Positions 1 through 5,081 of a DNA stretch of 5,081 nt are shown here, piece by piece. Within the stretch, counting starts at the first letter, position 1. Each line of letters opens with the position of its first letter. The notes under the pieces were generated by a model. That model was not told where the DNA came from. It made no database searches and worked only from the letters and a program-made list of their open reading frames with translations. Origin of the DNA: Oligoflexia bacterium. GTDB taxonomy: Bacteria > Bdellovibrionota > UBA1018. The translations under genes and the position numbers were made by a program. The stretch covers positions 1 through 5,081 of the forward strand of contig CAIYTD010000082.1 of the NCBI GenBank assembly GCA_903928955.1, given 5' to 3'.

Positions 1-237
1 AATGCCATCTTCATCTGCCTCCAAACCTGAAGATCGAATAGAAATAATATGTTCTATTTCTGAAAAATCCGCATATTTTTCAAGCTCTCGATAGATAATT
101 CCTTGAGCTAGAGTCTCATTGTGTATTAAAAGATCTAATTCAACCCAATTTCGATCGATCAATTGCGCCCGAATGCCACTGGGCAACTCGAGGGAGGTCA
201 GAAAATAACCTTTGGACTGAATATTAGGATCGATCAT
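1..237 (-). CDS. Hypothetical protein, C-terminus cut by the window edge
   Basis: An open frame of 79 codons starts at ATG 237-235 on the minus strand and reaches base 1 without a stop, so the C-terminus lies outside. The protein begins MIDPNIQSKGYFLTSLELP and continues as an ordinary globular mix of charged and hydrophobic residues, with no signal peptide or membrane segment. I do not recognise the family. The start is supported by a GGAA ribosome-site-like motif (bases 242-245) five bases upstream. The first 14 nt overlap the end of the HutD/Ves gene in another frame, an arrangement typical of translationally coupled genes in one operon. A function linked to the HutD/Ves protein is possible but is only inferred from that overlap. 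The reading frame is well supported; the product is unknown. Confidence 0.7.
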   Translation of the reverse strand, partial: MIDPNIQSKGYFLTSLELPSGIRAQLIDRNWVELDLLIHNETLAQGIIYRELEKYADFSEIEHIISIRSSGLEADEDGI

Positions 238-787
238 CTATTTCCAATAGAAGAACATGACCCATCACTCCCTGAGGGTCGAGTAAAATCATTTTTTTTT
301 CAAGCGAGGGAATCAAATGTAAAGTATTTCCCGCTTGAATCAAAAAACTTTCCTCACCCGGGTAAATGGAAACTCTCACTCCTCCAGCCATTCCATAAAC
401 GAACGTCACTTTTCCTTCTAATTCAAAAGAACGTGGCTTTTTAGAAAGCTCAACGTTTTGAATGTGCGGGTGAACTCGATCTCTTCTAAAAATCAAATGA
501 AGTTCGACCACAGGGCCTAAAACGAGGTCATAAGAAACCGGCTCATCACCAGAAAATTCAATACCTTCCGCTATTTGAATCTCCCTCTCTCTTTTTCTAT
601 CACCAAAAGAAAGTTTTAAGGCCTTTCCCTCTACTAAAATAAGCAAGTGATTATAATCAGGAAATTTTGAAAAGACCCCCCCTTCTATTCGTTTTTCAGA
701 AGTCAACCGCCAAAGAAAGGACCCCTCATGAAAAAGAGCATCAGCAGGGTGAATAGCAATACAGGGAGTCATAGGCGCTCCATTCAT
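224..787 (-). CDS. HutD/Ves family protein (cupin-like)
   Basis: This 187-residue protein matches the HutD/Ves family, small cytoplasmic bicupin-fold proteins. HutD is linked to histidine utilisation in some bacteria and Ves to cold or stress response in E. coli; the biochemical role is poorly defined. Visible family marks are FLWRL (residues 24-28), the GGVFSKFPDYNHLLILVEG block (36-54, matching the family's G-x-FS-x-FPG-x-xR-xLxLLEG), IEFSGDEPV (76-84) and GPVVELHLIFRRD (91-103, matching GPVxDFNxMxRR). Length is near the family norm of about 185-200. The N-terminus looks slightly short: family members usually start some 15-20 residues before a WKNGxG motif, and here MNGAPMTP sits right at the start. 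The frame stays open upstream to 841 but holds no ATG, GTG or TTG. The ribosome site before ATG 787 is weak. A run of nine A (T9 at 292-300 on the plus strand) is crossed in frame. No hut genes are nearby. Confidence 0.82.
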   Translation of the reverse strand: MNGAPMTPCIAIHPADALFHEGSFLWRLTSEKRIEGGVFSKFPDYNHLLILVEGKALKLSFGDRKREREIQIAEGIEFSGDEPVSYDLVLGPVVELHLIFRRDRVHPHIQNVELSKKPRSFELEGKVTFVYGMAGGVRVSIYPGEESFLIQAGNTLHLIPSLEKKMILLDPQGVMGHVLLLEIDDRS

Positions 788-831
788 TCTCAGATTGCCA
801 TAAATCGATCTATTGGGATAGAAGCCAAAAG
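788..831. promoter_or_regulatory. Divergent intergenic gap, presumed promoter region
   Basis: Only 44 bases separate the starts of the minus-strand HutD/Ves gene and the plus-strand amine oxidase gene, so signals for both transcripts must lie here or inside the opposite coding regions. The gap contains the palindrome ATCGAT (804-809). I see no convincing -10/-35 pair or operator repeat, so the regulatory role rests on position alone. Confidence 0.3.
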
Positions 832-1203
832 ATGAATGTTCTTAATAATATGAGAATTTTTCTCCAATCGATTGCTCTGATCACCCCTTTTTCAAACCTA
901 GCACAAGGGGCAATGCCTCCTCCTGAAGTGGATGTTGTCATTATCGGAGCAGGTCTTAGTGGCCTCCATTCAGCATATGCACTCAAAAAGGCTGGTCTCA
1001 CCTATCAAATTCTAGAACTGACCCCCCATAAAGGGGGACGAGTACGCACTGTTACTTACGAACTCAAGGATGAAAAAATAACAGCCGATTCTGGAATGGA
1101 AGAATATTGGGAAAGTAATCCAGCCGTTGAACTCCTCCAAGAAATGAAGCTCCCCCTTCAGTCGGACACCGCTTTATCCAGTCTTGTACTTCAAAAAAAA
1201 TAA
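832..1203 (+). CDS. Amine oxidase, N-terminal part (before the frame break)
   Basis: This 123-residue frame holds the whole N-terminal FAD-binding Rossmann motif (GAGLSG at 39-44, Glu62, GGRVR at 68-72) and the DSGMEEYW segment, and ends in VLQKK just before TAA. On its own it lacks the substrate domain and the C-terminal FAD motif, so it is unlikely to be active. Start ATG 832 has a weak purine-rich stretch (GGGATAGAAG, 815-824) upstream; ATG 850 (residue 7) is the alternative and would give a tidier signal peptide, but it has no ribosome site. Residues 9-27 are fairly hydrophobic and end AQGA before a PPP stretch, so export by signal peptidase I is possible. The upstream frame is open but lacks start codons as far as 781. 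Confidence 0.75.
   Translation: MNVLNNMRIFLQSIALITPFSNLAQGAMPPPEVDVVIIGAGLSGLHSAYALKKAGLTYQILELTPHKGGRVRTVTYELKDEKITADSGMEEYWESNPAVELLQEMKLPLQSDTALSSLVLQKK
1193..1203 (+). other. Candidate -1 slippery site (A8) with adjoining stop codon
   Basis: The zero-frame codons are CAA AAA AAA TAA. They contain the heptamer A-AAA-AAA (1194-1200), a classic bacterial -1 slip sequence, followed directly by a stop. A one-base backward slip gives AAA AAA ATA AAT CCT and continues for 362 codons in the second frame. Transcript slippage on the A run that adds one A would have the same result. No ribosome-site-like stimulator is seen 10-14 nt upstream and no hairpin at the usual 5-9 nt downstream, so programmed frameshifting lacks its common helpers. 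A missing A (A8 in place of A9) through mutation or base-calling error explains it equally well. Confidence 0.5.
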
Positions 1204-1346
1204 ATCCTCTTGGAAATGAAAGCAGCACAAGTTATCTGACACGCATCCTGGGTCAGTCTGGTTTAGAAGCTCTCCGAGCATTTAAAGTCAAATATTCGCC
1301 ATTAATTAAAGAGCTTCATACGGGTGCTTCCATTGACTCAAAAACC

Positions 1347-2288
1347 TTGAAACTCAAAGAAGTTTCATTCTCAGAATGGATTTTAAACCAACATCTTCCT
1401 CCTCTCGTATCCGAGTGGATTCGAGTATCCATCGAATGTGAAATAGGAACGGAATGGACTCAAATTTCTGCCCTGGACGGACTGGCTGAATTTCATATTT
1501 TTCTAGGGAACGGCGACGATGGAGAAAAAAACTACCGCATTTTAGGAGGTAATGAACAGTTTACTGATTCCCTTTCTGAAGCGATTGGGCAAGATCACAT
1601 CTCTCTCAATACCCGAGTCAATCGGATTGTATCTCAACCTGGAAAAGGGGTTTCTGTTTTTTTTCTCGAACAAACTCAAAACATCAGCTCAGTGATTCAA
1701 GCCAAGTACGTCATCAGCACTATTCCACTTTTTAGACTCTTTGAGATCCAATTTGAACCTGCTCTTTCGGATAAAAAACGCCAAGCAATTGCATCCCAAG
1801 GATGGGGAGCCTACTTTAAGGCCCATATTTTTCTACCTTCTATTGCTGAAAAATTTTGGAATCAAAAGGGAAACTCGCTTCTCCCCCTCCTCTCCGACTC
1901 ACCTTTAGGAGTAATCTACAACGGGAATTTCGATCCCCAGTCCAAAACAAAAATCCTTTCTCTATTAATCTCTGGAAAAGATGCTGAAATTTTCAACATG
2001 ATGCCTCTCGATCAAGTGCGAATTCACCTCACTGATTCGCTAAATCACCTCTGGAATGGAATCCAATCGATGATCCAAAATATGGAATTCTATCGTTTCC
2101 ACCCTCGAGCAATTGCAGCTTGGCCACCCAGGCGCTCGCGATTTGATGCTCTTTCAAATGAAATCCGCCGCCCCGAAAACAACATCTTCCTAGCCGGAGA
2201 TTTTACAGAATCTTCTCACTCAGATGGTGCTTTGATTTCTTCCGCTCGAGCAGTAAAACAAATTTTATTGATTCATCCTAAGAATTAA
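1347..2288 (+). CDS. Amine oxidase, C-terminal part (after the frame break)
   Basis: Taken alone this frame can start at TTG 1347 and gives 313 residues. That start has no ribosome site, and the same frame is open back to the A8 run with 49 further oxidase-like codons (INPLGNESSTSYLTRILG and onward), so the TTG is probably an internal Leu. It carries the substrate-binding domain and the closing FAD segment (FLAGDFTESSHSDGA near the end), typical of the amino-oxidase family. It lacks the GxGxxG motif and could not bind FAD properly alone. Codon use looks like that of its neighbours, and there are no internal stops, so if the gene is decaying it has only just begun. Confidence 0.75.
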   Translation: MKLKEVSFSEWILNQHLPPLVSEWIRVSIECEIGTEWTQISALDGLAEFHIFLGNGDDGEKNYRILGGNEQFTDSLSEAIGQDHISLNTRVNRIVSQPGKGVSVFFLEQTQNISSVIQAKYVISTIPLFRLFEIQFEPALSDKKRQAIASQGWGAYFKAHIFLPSIAEKFWNQKGNSLLPLLSDSPLGVIYNGNFDPQSKTKILSLLISGKDAEIFNMMPLDQVRIHLTDSLNHLWNGIQSMIQNMEFYRFHPRAIAAWPPRRSRFDALSNEIRRPENNIFLAGDFTESSHSDGALISSARAVKQILLIHPKN

Positions 2289-2357
2289 AATGCTTTTAAA
2301 ATTCAGTGGCGGGAGGGAGTGCAAATAGGATAAAAAGCCGTTTGATGGACAAATTTA

Positions 2358-3524
2358 ATGCGCTTTAATTGGATTCAAAATCCCAAAGTCTTCCTTTTAG
2401 CTTTCATTCTTTTACTGGGCTGTAAAAAATCTCCGCTCTCAAAGAATTTGGACTCACACTCACTCCTCATTGGAGAAGTGCAAACGCTCACAGGATCTGA
2501 AGCTACTTTTGGAGTTGCAATCCATAGAGGAATGGAACTTGCCTTTCGTCAAATCAACGCAGCGGGTGGAGTTCAAGGCAAAAAAATAGAGTTGATTACA
2601 CTCGATGACCAAGGCAAATCCGAAGAAGCTGCCACAGCAGCTGCTAAATTGATCACACAAAATCAAGTCTTAACCATTTTAGGGGCATTAGCCAGTTCAA
2701 GAAGTTTAGCCATGGCTCCTATTCTTCAAAAAAGCCAAATCCCAATGATTACCCCTACTGCCACCAACCCCAAGGTGACTGAGATAGGCAATTATATTTT
2801 TCGAATTTGTTTTACTGATCCGTTTCAAGGATATGTGATGGCAAAATTTGCATCAGGTGATCTAAAACTAAAACGAGTAGCTGTGATCCAAGATGTTAAA
2901 AGTGACTATAGCATGGGATTGTCCTCTTTTTTTTCAAAGACATTTAAAAAAGAGAAAGGAGAAATAGTGGCCGTACAAAGTTATTCTTCCGGAGATATCG
3001 ATTTCAAAGCCCAACTTACTGCAATCCGGGTTCAAAAACCTGAGGCTATCTTTATTCCAGGATATTATACAGAAGTAGGCCTTATCGCTCGGCAAGCTCG
3101 AGAACTCGGAATGAATATTCCACTCTTAGGCGGAGACGGTTGGTCTTCCCCTAAATTAAAAGAAATAGCTGGCAGCTCGATTGAAAACTCCTATTATTCA
3201 AACCACTATGCAGAAACAGACCCATCTGCTCTCGTTCAAAAATTTATCAAAGAATTCAAAGAAGCATATCATGTTATTCCCGACGGAATTGCAGCTTTAG
3301 GTTATGATTCTGCAATGCTACTGATCGATGCCATCAAGCGATCGAAAACCACCTCTCCTTCTGAAATTCGAGATGCACTTGCTTCCACTCATAACTTCCT
3401 AGGAGTCACTGGCAAAATTACAATGGATGAGAATCGTAATCCGATGAAATCAGCTACTATCCTCAAGATTCAAAAAGGTGAAATTCTTTTTCAATCTATT
3501 ATTAATCCTGAATCTTTTCACTGA
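2358..3524 (+). CDS. ABC transporter solute-binding lipoprotein, branched-chain amino acid type (LivJ/LivK-like)
   Basis: A 388-residue type 1 periplasmic binding protein (Peripla_BP_6 family), the part of an ABC importer that captures amino acids or related small solutes outside the inner membrane. A positively charged start, a hydrophobic stretch (residues 11-20) and the lipobox LLGC with Cys22 mark it as a lipoprotein. The mature part shows the family order: IGEVQTLTGS (38-47), the GMELAFRQINAAGGVQGKKI block, GALASSRSLAMAPILQ, the IPMITPTATNP segment with FRICFTDPFQG, then GYYTEVGLIARQARELG and PLLGGDGW, and a C-terminal ALGYDSAMLL helix. The start is fixed: an in-frame TGA lies at 2343-2345 and ATG 2358 is the first start after it, with GATGGA (2344-2349) as a modest ribosome site. 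It lies 69 nt after the amine oxidase gene on the same strand. No permease or ATPase gene is in the window. The exact ligand is unknown. Confidence 0.9.
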   Translation: MRFNWIQNPKVFLLAFILLLGCKKSPLSKNLDSHSLLIGEVQTLTGSEATFGVAIHRGMELAFRQINAAGGVQGKKIELITLDDQGKSEEAATAAAKLITQNQVLTILGALASSRSLAMAPILQKSQIPMITPTATNPKVTEIGNYIFRICFTDPFQGYVMAKFASGDLKLKRVAVIQDVKSDYSMGLSSFFSKTFKKEKGEIVAVQSYSSGDIDFKAQLTAIRVQKPEAIFIPGYYTEVGLIARQARELGMNIPLLGGDGWSSPKLKEIAGSSIENSYYSNHYAETDPSALVQKFIKEFKEAYHVIPDGIAALGYDSAMLLIDAIKRSKTTSPSEIRDALASTHNFLGVTGKITMDENRNPMKSATILKIQKGEILFQSIINPESFH

Positions 3525-4468
3525 TAAAGCGGAGCTTCGCTGGGGGTCCCACGAATAGTAGATAATAGAGATTCATCTTCGTCGATGCCAGGATTAGAGC
3601 GCGTCAAAAGCTTGTCACCCAAAAAGATCGAATTCGCTCCTGCAAAAAAAGCTAGAACTTGAGCCTCTCGACTAAGGGTACACCTTCCAGCTGAAAGCCT
3701 GACTCGAGATCGAGGCATTAAAATGCGTGCAACGGCAACAGTACGCACCCATTCGAGTGGATCCAGGGGAGCCTGATCTTCTAACGGAGTTCCTTCAATA
3801 GGAATCAATAAATTAATCGGTACAGACTCTGGCTGTGGATCTAATTGAGCCAGCTCTGCCAACATAGCACATCGATCCGAAGCACTTTCTCCCATTCCAA
3901 TAATTCCACCGCTACAAATCGTTAGGCCTGCCTGTCGAACGGACTTTAAAGTATTGAGCCGATCATCGTAAGTCCGTGTATGAATGATTTTTTCATAATA
4001 GTCCCGACTGGTGTCCAGATTGTGATTATAAGCATCTAATCCGGCCTCTTTCAGACGCCGTGCTTGCTCCAAATTGACCATCCCCAAAGTCACGCAGGCT
4101 TCCAAAATTTCCTCTTTGATGATCCGAATCATGTCGAGCACACGATCAAAATCAGGGCCATCTTTGACGTTTCTCCACGCAGCACCCATACAAAAACGCT
4201 GAGCACCGCTGTTTTTTGCATTTTTGGCTGCCACTCGAATCTCCTCTAGAGGAAGGAGGCTCTGCTTTTCCAAGCCTGTATCATAATGGGCAGACTGAGG
4301 GCAATAAGAGCAATCCTCTGGACATCCCCCTGTTTTAATGGATAAAAGCGTACATCGCTGAATATCCGTCGGATCATGGTGAGCACGATGCACCTGGTGC
4401 GCCTCAAAGAGGAGTTCCATTAAGTTTTTTCGATAGGCGACTTCAGCTTGAGCAAGAATGGGATTCAT
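3518..4468 (-). CDS. bioB: Biotin synthase
   Basis: BioB is the radical SAM enzyme that inserts sulfur into dethiobiotin, the last step of biotin synthesis, in the cytoplasm. All key residues are present: the [4Fe-4S] motif CPEDCSYC (Cys49, 53, 56), the [2Fe-2S] ligands Cys93 (RFCMGAAWR), Cys125 (EACVTLGM) and Cys185 (ICSGGIIGMGE), and Arg257 in RVRLSAGR; these match E. coli Cys53/57/60, 97, 128, 188 and Arg260. YNHNLDTS (147-154) and the AGANSIFLGDKLLT tail are also typical. At 316 residues it is about 30 shorter than E. coli BioB, mostly at the C-terminus, within the family range. ATG 4468 is fixed by an in-frame TGA at 4477-4475; its ribosome site is weak. It follows the exported-protein gene by 43 nt on the same strand, and its stop overlaps the binding-protein gene tail-to-tail by 7 nt. 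No other biotin genes or BirA operator are seen. It is expected to be functional. Confidence 0.97.
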   Translation of the reverse strand: MNPILAQAEVAYRKNLMELLFEAHQVHRAHHDPTDIQRCTLLSIKTGGCPEDCSYCPQSAHYDTGLEKQSLLPLEEIRVAAKNAKNSGAQRFCMGAAWRNVKDGPDFDRVLDMIRIIKEEILEACVTLGMVNLEQARRLKEAGLDAYNHNLDTSRDYYEKIIHTRTYDDRLNTLKSVRQAGLTICSGGIIGMGESASDRCAMLAELAQLDPQPESVPINLLIPIEGTPLEDQAPLDPLEWVRTVAVARILMPRSRVRLSAGRCTLSREAQVLAFFAGANSIFLGDKLLTRSNPGIDEDESLLSTIRGTPSEAPLYQ

Positions 4469-4511
4469 ATTTTTTCAAGTGAAATTGCCAGACATTTCCT
4501 TCAAATGCAAC

Positions 4512-5081
4512 TTACTTTTTTTGAGGTCCCGGGAATTCAATCACCTTAGGAATATGAGAGCTATCCAAAGGAGGCGCATCCTCCTGAGTCGTACTGGGTG
4601 CATCCGATGGAATGGCTGAAGGAGAACCTATAGGCTCTCGTTTCTGTACAGAATCCCGAATTGTCAAATCGGGATGCAATCGCTTCAGCTCTTTAAAATC
4701 TCCTCGAGTAGCCGCTTTCATAATGTTTTTCACTCTTTGGCGAGCTTCATCATCTTTTAATTGAGGATCTTGATCGATCTTTCTAGACAAACTCATCAAA
4801 AGAGCTTGGTCCTGCTTTTGACCCTCAATGCGCTGATCTGCTTGATTTTTTTTCTCATTTTCTTGAATCGATTGAATCAAGCCTGTTCGAGCGGAACCAA
4901 AAATTCTATTTCTCAAATCTATTTTTTCCTGATCAGTAGGATTCTTCAATTTTTTCAGTTCTACATAATAGTTATTTTGAGATTTAAAATAAGCGTCAAT
5001 TTTCTGATTCACATCACTCTGATCACATAAAGCTAAATGCGGCAGCGAAGACGTGTAAACAAAAAAAATAAAAAATAAATA
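4512..5081 (-). CDS. Exported hypothetical protein, N-terminus cut by the window edge
   Basis: The frame is open from the right edge to TAA 4514-4512, giving 189 visible residues. A GTG at 5012-5010 could be taken as the start, but the 23 codons before it are open and encode a signal-peptide-like stretch (YLFFIFFVYTSSLPHLALC, then DQSD), so the true start lies beyond the window. Cys19 in LALC resembles a lipobox, but Leu just before Cys is unusual; cleavage by signal peptidase I is the alternative. The mature part is very hydrophilic, rich in Lys, Gln, Glu and Asp, probably helical (roughly residues 24-137, with a possible coiled-coil part), then a flexible Pro/Ser/Asp-rich tail (about 148-189) ending in FPGPQKK. 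I do not recognise a family. It would act in the periplasm or at the envelope. It may be co-transcribed with bioB, but a shared function is not implied. Confidence 0.75.
   Translation of the reverse strand, partial: YLFFIFFVYTSSLPHLALCDQSDVNQKIDAYFKSQNNYYVELKKLKNPTDQEKIDLRNRIFGSARTGLIQSIQENEKKNQADQRIEGQKQDQALLMSLSRKIDQDPQLKDDEARQRVKNIMKAATRGDFKELKRLHPDLTIRDSVQKREPIGSPSAIPSDAPSTTQEDAPPLDSSHIPKVIEFPGPQKK

Larger units (their letters stand above)
832..2288 (+). pseudogene. Flavin-dependent amine oxidase (FAD/NAD(P)-binding), frameshifted
   Basis: Two open frames together give one flavin monoamine oxidase-like protein of 485 residues, close to the usual length of 450-500. Such enzymes oxidatively deaminate amines with FAD, releasing aldehyde, ammonia and hydrogen peroxide; the substrate cannot be read from the sequence. 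Domains in order: a possible signal peptide (residues 1-27), the dinucleotide-binding motif GAGLSG (39-44), a ribose-binding Glu (62), GGRVR (68-72), DSGMEEYW, and then, after the frame break, SEWIR, EWTQISALDG, GGNEQF (239-244), a Lys in GAYFKAHIF (330) at the place of the flavin-facing lysine of amine oxidases, and the C-terminal FAD motif LAGDFTESSHSDGA (454-467). The break is at an A8 run (1193-1200): frame 1 stops at TAA 1201-1203, while the -1 frame is open from the run to 2288. Type is given as pseudogene because of the break, but programmed slippage or a sequencing error would restore a full enzyme. Confidence 0.8.

Noticed and set aside
163..444. Open frame on the plus strand opposite the HutD/Ves gene
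   Set aside because: It is antisense to a clearly recognised family protein, has no family-like sequence, and no ribosome site was seen.
1236..1256. Hairpin CTGAC...GTCAG downstream of the A8 run as a frameshift stimulator
   Set aside because: It is a five-pair stem with an 11-nt loop starting about 35 nt after the slip site, too far and too weak compared with the usual 5-9 nt spacing.
2282..2304. Inverted repeat TTAAAA-tgc-TTTTAA after the amine oxidase stop
   Set aside because: The stem is only A-T pairs and no T run follows, so it is too weak for an intrinsic terminator.
2303..2331. Possible promoter (TAGGAT as -10) and a G-rich GGGAGGGAG stretch before the binding-protein gene
   Set aside because: The -10 match is 4 of 6 with no acceptable -35, and the G-rich stretch is some 40 nt from the ATG, too far to act as its ribosome site.
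4242..4253. Perfect 12-base palindrome TCCTCTAGAGGA inside bioB
   Set aside because: It is explained by the codons for the conserved PLEE region, is single-copy, and has no flanking structure.
4475..4495. Six-codon frame (MSGNFT) just before bioB, with AAGGA directly ahead of its ATG
   Set aside because: The AAGGA touches the ATG too closely for a working ribosome site, and the peptide shows no attenuator-like residue pattern. Its TGA is useful only as the in-frame stop that fixes the bioB start.
4761..5030. Hydrophobic open frame on the plus strand opposite the exported-protein gene
   Set aside because: The hydrophobicity arises because Lys/Asn/Gln-rich codons on the minus strand read as Phe/Leu/Ile in reverse; it is a shadow frame.
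5052..5060. BirA-operator-like half-site (GTGTAAAC) in the right-edge gene
   Set aside because: There is no inverted partner at the required spacing, and it lies inside the signal-peptide coding region, well away from bioB.

Overview
The window is AT-leaning bacterial DNA, densely packed with protein genes and without RNA genes, repeats, mobile elements or a CRISPR array. A lipoprotein signal on a transport-binding protein and two further probable signal peptides suggest a Gram-negative cell. No gene is diagnostic enough to name a genus, and I do not assign one.

Layout, left to right. On the minus strand a gene cut by the left edge (1-237) is overlapped by 14 nt by the end of a HutD/Ves-family cupin-like gene (224-787), so these two are probably one transcript. 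A gap of only 44 nt separates that start from a divergent plus-strand gene for a flavin-dependent amine oxidase (832-2288). The oxidase gene is split into two frames at a run of eight A residues (1193-1200). The second half reads on without a stop from the run, so this is one gene with either a -1 slip, a sequencing error or a real mutation. Next on the plus strand is a branched-chain-amino-acid-type solute-binding lipoprotein (2358-3524). Its stop overlaps tail-to-tail by 7 nt with biotin synthase bioB (3518-4468, minus). Behind bioB, also on the minus strand, is a gene for an exported protein that runs off the right edge (4512-5081).

Functional links. The amine oxidase and the solute-binding protein are neighbours on one strand and could serve uptake and breakdown of amines or amino acids. 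This is inference, since no permease, ATPase or other catabolic gene is in view. HutD/Ves proteins are sometimes found with histidine-utilisation genes, but none is seen here. bioB stands without bioA, bioF, bioC or bioD in this window. All genes except the two edge genes belong to known families. I find no convincing new multi-gene system; the most notable item is the frame break in the amine oxidase gene.
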